From NCBI RefSeq assembly GCF_020736365.1, contig NZ_CP085988.1:2238001-2302000 (forward strand): DNA of 64,000 bases, given 5' to 3'. Position numbers and translations under genes: made by a program. This document shows positions 8,626 through 18,626 of the stretch, in pieces; position 1 is the first letter of the stretch, and each line of letters starts with the position of its first letter. The notes below the pieces were generated by a model. That model saw nothing but the letters and a program-made list of their open reading frames with translations, was not told the DNA's origin and ran no database searches. This stretch comes from Clostridium sp. M62/1 (GTDB lineage: Bacteria > Bacillota > Clostridia > Lachnospirales > Lachnospiraceae).

Positions 8626-10008
8626 ATGAAAAAGCGAAACTTAAGAGCCGCCGCGCTTCTTCTGGCAGCAGCCATGACAGTAGGGGGAGGAAGCACAGCC
8701 TTTGCCGCAGAGGAGACTGCTACCGGTCCAGGACTGGAAATCGAGCAGAAAGAGCAGCAGAATCAGGGTGCGCCGTCGGGAGCAGAGGAAGGCGGCCAGA
8801 ATGCCGGCGGACAGGGTGCAGAAACTCCTGCCGATCAGGGGCAGACGGGGACAGACGGGACGGCACCTTCCGATACGGGCCAAGAGACGCAGCAGCAGGA
8901 GCAGGCCTCCACAGCCCCCTATGTCAGCGTATCCTACACTCAGGGAGTGGGCACAGAGGTGACAAATCTGTCCATGACCCTCAATAACTACAACGGAATC
9001 GGCGGGGTATCCTACCGCCCATATGTAAACAACGGCGGATTTATCTGGTGGAATCACGACGGAGGCCCCTCCGGCGGCACAGAGGCTTCTACTTACGTGG
9101 AGGCCGTCGAGATTGTCCTCACCGGAGACGCAGAGAGAGACTATGATATTTACTACTGCGTTACTTCCAGCGGACAGGGAAAGATGGGCTGGGCCAAGAA
9201 CGGGGAGATAGCGGGTACCAGCAATCTGGGCGAGCACCTGGTCAGCATTGAGGTGATGCTTGTGCCGAAGGGACAGCCGGGACCTGTCTCTGTTGCAGGC
9301 CGTTACTTAAATGAACTGACTAATTACATCAGGATTGCGCCTGAGGGCAGCACGATGACAAACCAGGATGGAACGCCGTACAATGGCTGGGTTTCCTACG
9401 ACCATGAAAAGTTCTACTTTAAGGATGGAAAATCAGTTTCCGGCTGGCAGTATATCGACGGCCTGAAATTCTACTTTGAGCCGTCCGGCCGTCTGGTGCA
9501 GGATGTGGACAGCCTGATCGGCAAGCAGAGCAGCTATGTGATCAAGGTAAATAAAGCGCTTAACTGCTCTACCATCTATGCAAAGGATGGAGACAACGGC
9601 TATATTATCCCGGTTAAGGCTATGCTGACCTCTGTGGGCGATGACACGCCGCTTGGAACCTTCAAGACACCGGAGAAGTACAGATGGAGACTTATGGTAA
9701 ATGACACCTACACTCAGTGGGCTACAAGAATTACCCAGGGCTTCCTGTTCCACTCCATCACCTATGCGGAGCCGGATATTTACAAGCTCAACACAGAAGG
9801 ATACAATGGGCTGGGCGTTTCCCGTTCTCTGGGATGCGTGCGCCTGACCTGCGAAAATGCCAAGTGGGTGTATGACAACTGCGCACTTGGAACTACAGTT
9901 GAGATTTACGAGGATTCAAATGTGGCTTCTCCATTTGACAAGCCGGATCTGATTCCTATCTCAAACAGCCAGAACTGGGATCCGACGGACCCGTCCATTC
10001 AGCGCTAG
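8626..10008 (+). CDS. Secreted L,D-transpeptidase with cell-wall-binding repeats
   Basis: A 460-residue exported protein. The ATG at 8626 follows a near-perfect AAGGAGGATATACAT site and begins a signal peptide (basic MKKRN, hydrophobic core, cleavage near AFA-AEE). A Gln/Gly/Glu-rich linker (about 28-95) precedes a beta-rich region, then choline-binding-type repeats (GWVSYDHEKFYFKDG, SGWQYIDGLKFYFEPSG, about 247-285), and a C-terminal YkuD catalytic domain with His376 (LFHSITY) and Cys404 in SLGCVRL. Such enzymes form 3-3 crosslinks or anchor proteins in peptidoglycan. It follows miaB by 13 bp, so it may share that transcript despite the unrelated function. Confidence 0.9.
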   Translation: MKKRNLRAAALLLAAAMTVGGGSTAFAAEETATGPGLEIEQKEQQNQGAPSGAEEGGQNAGGQGAETPADQGQTGTDGTAPSDTGQETQQQEQASTAPYVSVSYTQGVGTEVTNLSMTLNNYNGIGGVSYRPYVNNGGFIWWNHDGGPSGGTEASTYVEAVEIVLTGDAERDYDIYYCVTSSGQGKMGWAKNGEIAGTSNLGEHLVSIEVMLVPKGQPGPVSVAGRYLNELTNYIRIAPEGSTMTNQDGTPYNGWVSYDHEKFYFKDGKSVSGWQYIDGLKFYFEPSGRLVQDVDSLIGKQSSYVIKVNKALNCSTIYAKDGDNGYIIPVKAMLTSVGDDTPLGTFKTPEKYRWRLMVNDTYTQWATRITQGFLFHSITYAEPDIYKLNTEGYNGLGVSRSLGCVRLTCENAKWVYDNCALGTTVEIYEDSNVASPFDKPDLIPISNSQNWDPTDPSIQR

Positions 10009-10070
10009 CCCATCTGTGCGGAAGATTAGACAGAGAAACCATAAAGAGAATGAAATAAGAAAAGCTGCGG

Positions 10071-10098
10071 CCCGGCCTCCCTGTAAGGGACGGCCGGG
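10071..10098 (+). terminator. GC-rich hairpin between the L,D-transpeptidase gene and mutS
   Basis: CCCGGCCTCCCT (10071-10082) pairs with AGGGACGGCCGGG (10086-10098), loop GTA, one bulged C. No U-run follows, so it may be a weak terminator or an attenuating structure; TTATACTATA just downstream could serve as a mutS -10 region. Confidence 0.4.
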
Positions 10099-10142
10099 CG
10101 GCGGCCGTTATACTATAGAGAAGATAGAAGAGAGGACAGACA

Positions 10143-12806
10143 GTGGCACAATTATCACCAATGATGACTCATTATCTGGAAACGAAAAAACAGTATCCCG
10201 ACTGCATCCTTTTTTACAGGCTGGGCGATTTCTACGAGATGTTCTTCGAGGACGCCAAGACGGCCTCAAGGGAGCTTGAGATCACCCTGACCGGCAAGGA
10301 GTGCGGTCTGGAGGAGCGCGCCCCCATGTGCGGAGTTCCCTATCACGCGGTGGAAAGCTACCTGAACAAGCTGGTGCAGAAGGGGTATAAGGTGGCCATC
10401 GCCGAGCAGATGGAGGATCCAAAGACAGCCAAGGGCCTTGTAAAGCGGGAGGTTATCCGCGTGGTGACGCCCGGAACGATCACGAATTCCCAGGCCCTTG
10501 AGGAGTCAAAGAATAATTACCTGATGGGAATTGTGTATATGGACGGGATGTTCGGCATCTCATCTGTTGACATCAGTACAGGAGATTATCTGGTGACAGA
10601 GGTAAAGTCGGAGCGGACGCTTCTCGACGAGATATTCAAGTTTGCCCCGTCGGAGATTATCTGCAATGAAGCGTTTTATATGTCCGGTGTCGACCTGGAG
10701 GAGCTGAAGAACCGCTTGCATGTGGTGGTGACGGCCCTTGAAAACAGGTTCTTTTCTGATGATTCCTGCCGGAGACTCCTCAGGGAGCACTTCCATGTAA
10801 ACCACCTGGACGGACTGGGGCTTTCCGAGTACGAGGCCGGGACTATCGCAGCCGGAGCCGTGCTCTCCTATCTCTATGAAACCCAGAAGAGCACCCTCGA
10901 TCATCTGACTGCCATCACACCTTACACCACAGGGCAGTATATGATGCTTGACACCTCCACCAGAAGAAATCTGGAGCTGACGGAGACCCTCCGGGAGAAG
11001 CAGAAGAGAGGGACGCTGCTCTGGGTGCTGGATAAGACGAAGACGGCCATGGGAGCCAGGATGCTGCGCTCCTTCGTGGAGCAGCCGCTGATTGACAGGG
11101 AAGGAATCCTTGCAAGGCAGAATGCCATTGAGGAGCTGAATATGAATTATATTTCCAGGGAGGAGATGGCAGAGTACCTGAACGCCATTTACGACCTGGA
11201 ACGGCTGATTGGCCGGATCAGCTACAAGACGGCCAATCCGAGGGACCTGATTGCCTTTAAAAATTCCCTTGCCATGCTGCCGCACATCAAGAAAATTTTA
11301 GGGGAGTTTGGAGCAGACCTGCTGCGGGAGGTGGATTCCGGCATGGACACCCTGGAGGAGCTGACGGCGCTGATTGAACATGCAATTGTGGACGATCCGC
11401 CGATCTCTGTCCGGGATGGAGGCATCATCAAGGACGGCTACAGCGAGGAGGCTGACCGGCTGCGCCATGCCAAGACAGAGGGGAAGGACTGGCTGGCTGC
11501 TCTGGAGGCCGAGGAGAGGGAGAAGACGGGAATTAAAAATCTGAAAATCAAGTTCAACAAGGTGTTCGGCTACTATTTTGAGGTGACGAACTCCTTTAAG
11601 GACCAGGTGCCTGACTACTTTGTGCGCCGGCAGACCCTCACCAATGCGGAGCGCTTTACCACAGACCGGCTGAAGGAGCTGGAGGGGACCATTCTGGGAG
11701 CGGAAGACAGGCTGTTTTCCCTGGAATACGATCTGTTCTGCCAGGTCAGGGACACGGCAGGAGCCCAGGTGGAAAAGATTCAGCAGACGGCCAAGGCCAT
11801 CGCCCTTCTGGATGTGCTGATCTCTCTGTCCACAGTGGCCACCAGGCACAATTATGTGAAGCCAAAGATCAATGAGAGGGGAGTCATCCACATTAAGAAC
11901 GGCCGCCACCCGGTGGTGGAGCAGATGATGCGGGATGACATGTTTGTGTCCAATGACACCTATCTGGACAACGGGAAGAACCGCATTTCCATTATCACCG
12001 GGCCGAATATGGCCGGAAAGTCCACCTATATGAGGCAGACTGCTCTGATCACACTGATGGCTCAGATTGGCAGCTTTGTGCCTGCAGATGAGGCCAACAT
12101 CGGTCTCTGCGACCGGATTTTCACCAGAGTCGGAGCCTCAGACGATCTGGCTTCGGGACAGAGTACCTTTATGGTGGAGATGACGGAAGTGGCCAACATC
12201 CTCCGCAATGCCACGAGAAACAGCCTTCTGATCCTGGATGAGATCGGAAGGGGAACCAGCACCTTCGACGGCCTGTCCATCGCCTGGGCGGTGGTGGAGT
12301 ATATCAGCAACACGAAGACGCTGGGTGCCAAGACACTGTTCGCCACCCACTACCATGAGCTGACGGAGCTGGAGGGCGCCATAAGCGGCGTCAACAATTA
12401 CTGCATTGCAGTGAAGGAGCAGGGGGACAATATTGTGTTCCTGCGAAAGATCGTAAAGGGAGGGGCAGACAAGAGCTACGGCATCCAGGTGGCCAAGCTG
12501 GCCGGTGTTCCGGAACAGGTGATCACAAGGGCCAAGGAGCTGGTGGAGGAGCTGTCTGACGCGGATATTACGGCGAGGGCCAAGGAGATTGCGTCCGGCA
12601 GCCGTACCGTACAGCCGAAAAAGAGCGTGGAGAGGCCGGACGAAGTGGATCTTCAGCAGATGTCCATCTTTGACACCGTGCGGGAGGAGGATATCATCAG
12701 GGAGCTGATGGAGATCGATATCAGCCGCCTGTCTCCGGTGGAGGCTCTGGTGACTCTTGACAAGTTCCAGTCACGGCTTAAAAACCGATGGGAAGCAGAT
12801 AAATAG
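10143..12806 (+). CDS. mutS: DNA mismatch repair protein MutS
   Basis: Mismatch-recognition ATPase, 887 residues. The start is GTG at 10143, because the family's N-terminal AQLSPMMTHYLETK begins right there; the site is AGAGGACAGACA. The mismatch-binding signature LGDFYEMFFEDA (about residues 28-39) carries the Phe-x-Glu that contacts the mispair. The C-terminal ABC ATPase shows Walker A GPNMAGKST, the SQSTFMVEMTE signature and Walker B LILDEIGRGTSTFDG, and then the HxH-like ATHYHELTELE region. mutL follows 53 bp downstream, the usual partner arrangement. Complete, with no anomalies noticed. Confidence 0.97.
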   Translation: MAQLSPMMTHYLETKKQYPDCILFYRLGDFYEMFFEDAKTASRELEITLTGKECGLEERAPMCGVPYHAVESYLNKLVQKGYKVAIAEQMEDPKTAKGLVKREVIRVVTPGTITNSQALEESKNNYLMGIVYMDGMFGISSVDISTGDYLVTEVKSERTLLDEIFKFAPSEIICNEAFYMSGVDLEELKNRLHVVVTALENRFFSDDSCRRLLREHFHVNHLDGLGLSEYEAGTIAAGAVLSYLYETQKSTLDHLTAITPYTTGQYMMLDTSTRRNLELTETLREKQKRGTLLWVLDKTKTAMGARMLRSFVEQPLIDREGILARQNAIEELNMNYISREEMAEYLNAIYDLERLIGRISYKTANPRDLIAFKNSLAMLPHIKKILGEFGADLLREVDSGMDTLEELTALIEHAIVDDPPISVRDGGIIKDGYSEEADRLRHAKTEGKDWLAALEAEEREKTGIKNLKIKFNKVFGYYFEVTNSFKDQVPDYFVRRQTLTNAERFTTDRLKELEGTILGAEDRLFSLEYDLFCQVRDTAGAQVEKIQQTAKAIALLDVLISLSTVATRHNYVKPKINERGVIHIKNGRHPVVEQMMRDDMFVSNDTYLDNGKNRISIITGPNMAGKSTYMRQTALITLMAQIGSFVPADEANIGLCDRIFTRVGASDDLASGQSTFMVEMTEVANILRNATRNSLLILDEIGRGTSTFDGLSIAWAVVEYISNTKTLGAKTLFATHYHELTELEGAISGVNNYCIAVKEQGDNIVFLRKIVKGGADKSYGIQVAKLAGVPEQVITRAKELVEELSDADITARAKEIASGSRTVQPKKSVERPDEVDLQQMSIFDTVREEDIIRELMEIDISRLSPVEALVTLDKFQSRLKNRWEADK

Positions 12807-12859
12807 GCAGGAGGCCGGCGGCCGGCCGTCTGTCAGTTGCGAGCAAGGAGGAAGAGGGA

Positions 12860-15064
12860 TTGGCAAATATCAGGGTACTTGACCAGAATACGATCAACCA
12901 GATTGCGGCGGGAGAGGTGATTGAGCGGCCTGCCTCTGTGGTGAAGGAGCTTTTGGAAAACGCCATTGACGCCAGGGCTACGGCGGTGACCATTGAAATC
13001 AAGGAAGGGGGAATCGGCCTGATCCGGGTGACAGACAACGGCTGCGGCATTCCAAGGGAGGAGATTCCCACCGCCTTTCTGCGCCACGCCACCAGCAAAA
13101 TCAGGACGGTGGAGGATCTGTTTACCGTGGCCTCCTTGGGCTTTCGGGGCGAGGCGCTGTCCAGCATCGCCTCCGTGGCTCAGGTGGAGCTGATCACAAA
13201 GACAGAGGACAGCATGTCCGGGACAAGGTACTGCATCGACGGAGGGGAGGAGAAGAGCATTGAGGAGGTGGGGGCACCGGAGGGAACAACCTTTTTGGTG
13301 AGAAACCTTTTCTACAATACGCCGGCCAGAAGGAAGTTTTTAAAAACGCCGGCCACGGAAGGGGCCCACATTGCGGATCTGGTAGAGAAGATTTCCCTCT
13401 CCCACCCGGAGGTTTCCATCCGTTTTATCCAGAACGGGCAGAGCCGCCTGCATACCTCGGGAAACCACAGCCTGAGAGACATTATCTATACCATCTACGG
13501 AAGGGAGATCGCCTCAAATCTACTCCCTGTGGATATGGGGGAGGATCCGGTGCGTGTGACAGGCTTTATCGGAAAGCCACTGATTGCCAGGGGAAACAGA
13601 AATTTTGAAAATTATTTTATCAACGGCAGGTACATTAAGAGCAGCCTCATAAACAAGGCCATCGAGGATGCCTATAAGCCGTTTATGATGCAGCATAAGT
13701 ATCCTTTTACCATGCTGCATTTTGCCATCGAGTCCTCCTTCCTGGATGTCAACGTACATCCGGCCAAAATGGAGCTTCGCTTCCGCGACGGGGAGATGAT
13801 CTACAAAATGGTCTACCACACGGTGTCTATGGCCCTGGCAGGAAGGGAGCTGATCCCGGAGGTAGGGATTGGCTCTGAGAGGATAGAGAGGGGAGAGAAC
13901 AGGTCGCAGGAGCTGTCCGGGAAGACCGGTTCAGGTCCGGCAGGATACGGAGAAAACCGTCCGGCTCTGAAGCCGGTGCGCTTTGACCGGCCGGAGCCCT
14001 TTGAGAGGAAGAGAAAGGCCCTTCTCTCTCCGGAAATTCCAATAGAAAGGGAAGCGCTCCGGCAGGACAGTCAGCCGGATAAAAACCCAGGGACAGAGTC
14101 TGGAGGGCCCGCAAGGGAAGATGTGCCCCAAAAGGATATGGAAAAAAATACGGAAAAGAATATGGAAAGGGATACAGAAAAGGCACGGCCCCTTCCGGGA
14201 AGCGGACTTATCAGGGAAAATACTTCAGCATACGGTTCTCACCTTTCAGAGGCAGGAAAAGGCCCCGGGATGGGAATGATCCATGCTCCTGCAAAAGAGC
14301 AGGAATCGCTTGGGGTGCGTTCCCCGGGGGCTTCTGATGAGGATGAGAGCGGGAGAGCTGCCAGGGTGCAGGCTGCTAAGGCTAAGGGGCAGCAGGATGG
14401 GCAGGACGGCGGAGGGAATCCGGAAGTCTCAGGGCAGCCGGAGCAGCTCAGCCTGTTTGAGCCTAAGCTTCTGAGCCGGGAGGCCAGGGAGGAACACCGG
14501 ATCATCGGCCAGCTGTTTGACACCTACTGGCTGGTAGAGTACAGGGACAGCCTGTATATTATCGACCAGCATGCGGCCCACGAGAAGGTTCTGTACGAAA
14601 AGACAGTGGCTTCTCTGAAGAGCCGGGAATACACCTCCCAGATGATTAACCCTCCTATCATTCTCACCCTGAACAGCAGTGAGAAACTCCTCTTAGAAAA
14701 ATATATGGAGCATTTTACGGGAATCGGCTTTGAGATAGAACCCTTTGGCGGCAGGGAGTATGCAGTGCGGGCGGTCCCTGCAAACCTCTTTTCCATCGCC
14801 AAAAAGGAGCTTCTCATGGAGATGATAGACGGACTGTCTGACGAGATGGACAGGGGAAATTCCGATCTGCTCAATGAGAAGATCGCCAGCATGAGCTGCA
14901 AGGCGGCTGTCAAGGGAAACCACCGTTTATCTGAGGCGGAGGCCAGGGCCCTGATCGACGAGCTTCTGGAGCTGGAAAATCCCTATGCCTGCCCTCACGG
15001 CCGGCCCACGATCATCTCTATGAGCCGCTATGAGCTGGAAAAGAAATTTAAGCGGATAGTATAG
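12860..15064 (+). CDS. mutL: DNA mismatch repair protein MutL
   Basis: The GHKL ATPase that couples MutS recognition to strand incision. The start is TTG at 12860, since family homology (IRVLDQNTINQIAAGEVIERP) begins directly after it and AAGGAGGAAGAGGGA precedes it. Motifs: ELLENAIDA, DNGCGI, SLGFRGEAL and GAPEGTTF in the N-terminal ATPase domain; the endonuclease motif DQHAAHE begins at Asp569 in the C-terminal domain, so this is a nicking MutL as in most bacteria lacking MutH. The linker between the two domains (about residues 335-530) is long, low-complexity and rich in Glu, Lys, Gly and Pro. Total 734 residues. Confidence 0.96.
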   Translation: MANIRVLDQNTINQIAAGEVIERPASVVKELLENAIDARATAVTIEIKEGGIGLIRVTDNGCGIPREEIPTAFLRHATSKIRTVEDLFTVASLGFRGEALSSIASVAQVELITKTEDSMSGTRYCIDGGEEKSIEEVGAPEGTTFLVRNLFYNTPARRKFLKTPATEGAHIADLVEKISLSHPEVSIRFIQNGQSRLHTSGNHSLRDIIYTIYGREIASNLLPVDMGEDPVRVTGFIGKPLIARGNRNFENYFINGRYIKSSLINKAIEDAYKPFMMQHKYPFTMLHFAIESSFLDVNVHPAKMELRFRDGEMIYKMVYHTVSMALAGRELIPEVGIGSERIERGENRSQELSGKTGSGPAGYGENRPALKPVRFDRPEPFERKRKALLSPEIPIEREALRQDSQPDKNPGTESGGPAREDVPQKDMEKNTEKNMERDTEKARPLPGSGLIRENTSAYGSHLSEAGKGPGMGMIHAPAKEQESLGVRSPGASDEDESGRAARVQAAKAKGQQDGQDGGGNPEVSGQPEQLSLFEPKLLSREAREEHRIIGQLFDTYWLVEYRDSLYIIDQHAAHEKVLYEKTVASLKSREYTSQMINPPIILTLNSSEKLLLEKYMEHFTGIGFEIEPFGGREYAVRAVPANLFSIAKKELLMEMIDGLSDEMDRGNSDLLNEKIASMSCKAAVKGNHRLSEAEARALIDELLELENPYACPHGRPTIISMSRYELEKKFKRIV

Positions 15065-15126
15065 GGTATTGAGTGAGACAGTGAATGAGCCTGCCTGCGG
15101 CGCAGGCGGAAAAGGAGATTTAAGAC

Positions 15127-16143
15127 ATGGAACAGAAACGTCCTCTTATTATTATCACAGGTCCTACGGCGTCGGGAAAGACGGCTCTCTCCATTGAGCT
15201 GGCCAAGAGAATCGGGGGAGAGATTATAAGCGCAGATTCCATGCAGGTCTACCGCCATATGGACATCGGATCCGCCAAAGTGACAGAGGAGGAGATGGAT
15301 GGAGTTCCCCATCATCTGATCGATGTGCTGGAGCCGTCGGAGGACTTCAATGTAGTGAAGTTTCAGTCCATGGCGAAAAAGGCCAGGGAAGAAATTTACA
15401 GCCGCGGGCATATTCCTATTGTGGCAGGAGGAACCGGATTTTACATTCAGGCTCTCCTCTATGACATCGACTTCACAGAGACAGACGAGAGCACAGAAAT
15501 CAGGAGAGAGCTGGAGCAGACCGCCAGGGAGAAGGGACCCAGGGCTCTCCATGAACTGCTGCGGGAGGTGGATCCCGAGTCTGCAGATGCGATACATGAA
15601 AATAATGTAAAAAGGGTGATCCGGGCCATCGAATTTTACCGGCAGACCGGGCGGAAGATCTCGGAACACAACAGGGAAGAAAGGCAAAAGTTTTCGCCCT
15701 ATGAGTTTTTATATTATGTAATTGACCTGCCCCGCCCAGTTCTCTACAGCCGGATCGACGAGCGGGTAAGCCGGATGCTTGAAGCAGGACTGGTGGAGGA
15801 AGTAAAAACTCTCAGAGACATGGGCTATACCAGGGATATGGTTTCCATGCAGGGACTGGGGTACAAGGAAATTCTGGACTATCTGAACGGAGAGTGCTCT
15901 CTTGACGAGGCCGTTTATATTATAAAGCGGGATACCCGCCACTTCGCCAAACGGCAGATTACCTGGTTTAAGAGAGAGAGGGACGTGAGATGGCTGAATC
16001 TGGAGGCCTTTGGAAACGACAGGGAGCGAATGCTTAAAGTGGTGCTTGACGACTGCCGCAGGACCTTTCCACACAGGCAGATCCGTTCTGCTGACAGGAA
16101 AAATGAGGAAGGAACAGAGCAGGACAAGGGAAAGATAGAATAA
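15127..16143 (+). CDS. miaA: tRNA dimethylallyltransferase
   Basis: Transfers dimethylallyl to A37 of tRNAs reading UNN codons, producing i6A, the substrate of MiaB encoded upstream. It has 338 residues, with Walker A GPTASGKTALSIELA at about 11-25, the DSMQVYRHMDIGSAK segment, GGTGFYIQALLYDIDF, and the C-terminal tRNA-binding part with GLGYKEILDYL and RHFAKRQITWFKRE. A good AAAAGGAGA site precedes the ATG. It follows mutL, as in many Bacillota. The last 20 residues are charged and unstructured. The expected neighbour hfq is absent here. Confidence 0.96.
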   Translation: MEQKRPLIIITGPTASGKTALSIELAKRIGGEIISADSMQVYRHMDIGSAKVTEEEMDGVPHHLIDVLEPSEDFNVVKFQSMAKKAREEIYSRGHIPIVAGGTGFYIQALLYDIDFTETDESTEIRRELEQTAREKGPRALHELLREVDPESADAIHENNVKRVIRAIEFYRQTGRKISEHNREERQKFSPYEFLYYVIDLPRPVLYSRIDERVSRMLEAGLVEEVKTLRDMGYTRDMVSMQGLGYKEILDYLNGECSLDEAVYIIKRDTRHFAKRQITWFKRERDVRWLNLEAFGNDRERMLKVVLDDCRRTFPHRQIRSADRKNEEGTEQDKGKIE

Positions 16144-16166
16144 GATAAGGCAGAAAGGAATACAAA

Positions 16167-17447
16167 ATGGAATTAACGGGAATGTATGAAAAACTCGGAA
16201 TCAGCAGAGAGGTGCTTGAGTTCGGAAAAAAGATAGAGGAGAGCTTAAGAGAGCGGTTCAGGGCGATCGACGAGAATGCGGAGTTTAACCAGCTCAAGGT
16301 AATTTCCGCCATGCAGGAGAACAGGCTGAGCGATATCCACTTTTCGGGAACTACGGGATACGGCTACAATGATCTGGGAAGGGAAACGCTGGAAAAGGTA
16401 TACGCCAGCGTATTCCATACAGAGGATGCTCTGGTGCGCCCGCAGATTACCTGCGGAACCCATGCTCTTTACACTGCGCTGGCAGGAAACCTTCGCCCAG
16501 GCGATGAGCTGCTCTCCCCTGTGGGAAAGCCCTACGACACCCTGGAGGAAGTAATTGGGATCAGAAAATCCAACGGCTCTCTCCGGGAATACGGCATCAC
16601 CTACAGACAGGTAGATCTCCTGCCGGACGGCAGCTTTGACTTTGAGGGCATCCGTGAGGCCATAAATGACAGGACGAAGCTGGTGACCATCCAGCGCTCC
16701 AAGGGATATGCGACCAGACCCACGCTGTCTGTAGCCCGCATCGGGGAGCTGATCTCTTTTGTGAAGAGCATAAAGCCGGATGTTATCTGCATGGTTGACA
16801 ACTGCTATGGAGAGTTTGTGGAGACCATCGAGCCCAGTGATGTGGGAGCAGACATGGTGGTAGGCTCTCTGATCAAAAATCCAGGAGGCGGCCTGGCTCC
16901 TATCGGCGGCTATATTGCGGGTACGAAGGAGTGTGTTGAGAATGCCTCCTACCGTCTGGGGGCACCTGGACTTGGAAGAGAGGTTGGGGCCAGCCTCGGC
17001 GTGAACCAGTCTCTCTTCCAGGGACTCTTCCTGGCTCCGACTGTTACTGCAGGCGCTCTCAAGGGGGCAATTTTTGCTGCGGCCATCTACGAGAAGCTGG
17101 GCTTTGACGTGGTTCCAAACAGCACTGAGTCCCGTCATGACATTATCCAGGCAGTTACCTTCGGAAAGCCGGAGGGCGTGATCGCCTTCTGTGAGGGCAT
17201 CCAGGCGGCAGCTCCTGTGGACAGCTTTGTGACGCCGGAGCCGTGGGATATGCCGGGATATGATTCCCAGGTAATTATGGCTGCCGGAGCCTTTATCCAG
17301 GGCTCTTCCATCGAACTTTCCGCAGACGGCCCCATTAAGCCGCCGTATTCCGTATTCTTCCAGGGCGGTCTGACCTGGTACCATGCAAAGCTGGGAATCC
17401 TCATGTCACTTCAGAGGCTGATTGACGCAGGAATTACGACAATTTAG
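16167..17447 (+). CDS. Methionine gamma-lyase / aluminium resistance (YnbB) family PLP enzyme
   Basis: A 426-residue PLP enzyme of the family annotated as aluminium resistance protein or methionine gamma-lyase-like (B. subtilis YnbB). The family marks are FSGTTGYGYNDLGRETLE, RPQITCGTHAL, VDNCYGEFVE and the probable PLP-lysine segment GSLIKNPGGGLAPIGGYIAG. It follows miaA by 23 bp, the same adjacency as around B. subtilis miaA-hfq-ynbB but without hfq. The fold predicts a C-S or amino-acid side-chain lyase; the physiological substrate is not settled. Probably the last gene of the mutS-mutL-miaA unit, because a 166-bp AT-rich gap follows. Confidence 0.88.
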   Translation: MELTGMYEKLGISREVLEFGKKIEESLRERFRAIDENAEFNQLKVISAMQENRLSDIHFSGTTGYGYNDLGRETLEKVYASVFHTEDALVRPQITCGTHALYTALAGNLRPGDELLSPVGKPYDTLEEVIGIRKSNGSLREYGITYRQVDLLPDGSFDFEGIREAINDRTKLVTIQRSKGYATRPTLSVARIGELISFVKSIKPDVICMVDNCYGEFVETIEPSDVGADMVVGSLIKNPGGGLAPIGGYIAGTKECVENASYRLGAPGLGREVGASLGVNQSLFQGLFLAPTVTAGALKGAIFAAAIYEKLGFDVVPNSTESRHDIIQAVTFGKPEGVIAFCEGIQAAAPVDSFVTPEPWDMPGYDSQVIMAAGAFIQGSSIELSADGPIKPPYSVFFQGGLTWYHAKLGILMSLQRLIDAGITTI

Positions 17448-17613
17448 CGGGAGAATCGGGAAAATTTTTCCACTTTTTTAAGAAATGTTTTAGAAAAAAA
17501 TAGAAATTCTCATATATACACACCGCAGTGATTATGTTAAAATAGGTGGGATAGAGATGCTGTTTCGTCCGGCCGCTGTATCTGCGGTGTGTACGTGTGC
17601 AGGAGGCTTATCT

Positions 17614-17868
17614 ATGGGCAGAGCGAAAAATTTTTGGATTCTTCTTTTACTTTTAATGGCGGGGATTGTGCTGGGAGGCTTTATCGGTGAGGTGGCGTCC
17701 GGCTTTCCCGCCCTTGCCTGGCTGAATTTCGGGGAATCCTTTGGAGTGAAGGAGCCGATTGTGCTGAACTTCGGCATCCTTGTCATCACCTTCGGCCTTA
17801 CGATCCGCATTACCATGGCCAGCATCATTGGCGTAGCAGTCGCCATCATAGCCTACCGTCTGCTTTGA
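17614..17868 (+). CDS. DUF4321-type two-helix membrane protein
   Basis: An 84-residue protein starting at the ATG at 17614, which has a perfect AGGAGG nine bases upstream; a longer in-frame start at 17557 lacks a site. It has two hydrophobic segments: WILLLLLMAGIVLGGFIGEV (about 7-26) and a C-terminal one from ITFGLTIRITMAS to the end, with a short exposed LNFGESFG loop between. This pattern matches DUF4321 proteins that commonly precede radC/mreBCD genes in clostridia. Function unknown; the position suggests envelope or cell-shape work. The stop overlaps the radC leader region. Confidence 0.75.
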   Translation: MGRAKNFWILLLLLMAGIVLGGFIGEVASGFPALAWLNFGESFGVKEPIVLNFGILVITFGLTIRITMASIIGVAVAIIAYRLL

Positions 17869-17930
17869 CGGGAGGCATTCTGTCAGTCCCGTTGTACCTG
17901 GAGAGGCACGAGCAGAAAGGAGTGGCAGAT

Positions 17931-18623
17931 ATGGACTATCAAACCATGAAAGAAATTCCGGGGCCGGACAGGCCCTATGAGAGATGTGAGCGTCTGGGGC
18001 CTGAAGCTCTGACAGACGCGGAACTTCTCTCTATTATTATCCGCACAGGAGCCAGAGGAGAGCATTCCCTCTCTCTGGCCCAGAGAATTCTGGCCTTAAA
18101 TGAACCTCAGGGGATTTTAGGGCTCCTGCACCTGACGCTGCCGGAGCTTACGGCGGTGAAGGGAATCGGCAGGGTGAAGGGGCTTCAGCTTCTGTGCATC
18201 GGCGAGCTTTCCAGACGTATCTGGAAAACCCTTGCGCAGAAAGAAATCAAGTCTTTTGACGGCCCGGAATCCATCGCCGCCTTCTATATGGAAGATATGC
18301 GCCATATGGAACAGGAAGAGCTTCATCTTATGATGTTTAATACGAAAAATATGCTGATACGGGAATCGTGCCTGTTTCGCGGGACAGTCAATGCCTCTGT
18401 GGCCTCAGCCAGAGAGATTTTCATTGAGGCCCTGCGGTACCATGCTGTCCGTCTGGCCCTTGTCCACAATCATCCGAGCGGGGATCCGTCCCCCAGCGGG
18501 GAGGACATCAGACTGACACGCCAGGTGGCCCAGGCAGGGGAACTTCTGGGAGTTACCCTGCTTGATCATGTCATTATCGGGGACAATTCCTACTTCAGCT
18601 TTAAAGAACGGGGAATTATATAA
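17931..18623 (+). CDS. radC: RadC-family JAMM/MPN+ protein
   Basis: A 230-residue protein starting at the ATG at 17931 (AGAAAGGAGTGGCAGAT site). An N-terminal helix-hairpin-helix part (LTDAELLSIIIRTG, VKGIGRVKGLQLL) is followed by the JAMM zinc motif, with HNHPSGDPSPSGED near residues 180-193 holding the two His and the Asp. RadC proteins were named for DNA repair, but a direct role is doubtful; the JAMM fold is that of a metalloprotease. It lies four bases from mreC, a linkage conserved in many Bacillota. Complete. Confidence 0.93.
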   Translation: MDYQTMKEIPGPDRPYERCERLGPEALTDAELLSIIIRTGARGEHSLSLAQRILALNEPQGILGLLHLTLPELTAVKGIGRVKGLQLLCIGELSRRIWKTLAQKEIKSFDGPESIAAFYMEDMRHMEQEELHLMMFNTKNMLIRESCLFRGTVNASVASAREIFIEALRYHAVRLALVHNHPSGDPSPSGEDIRLTRQVAQAGELLGVTLLDHVIIGDNSYFSFKERGII

Positions 18624-18626
18624 AAT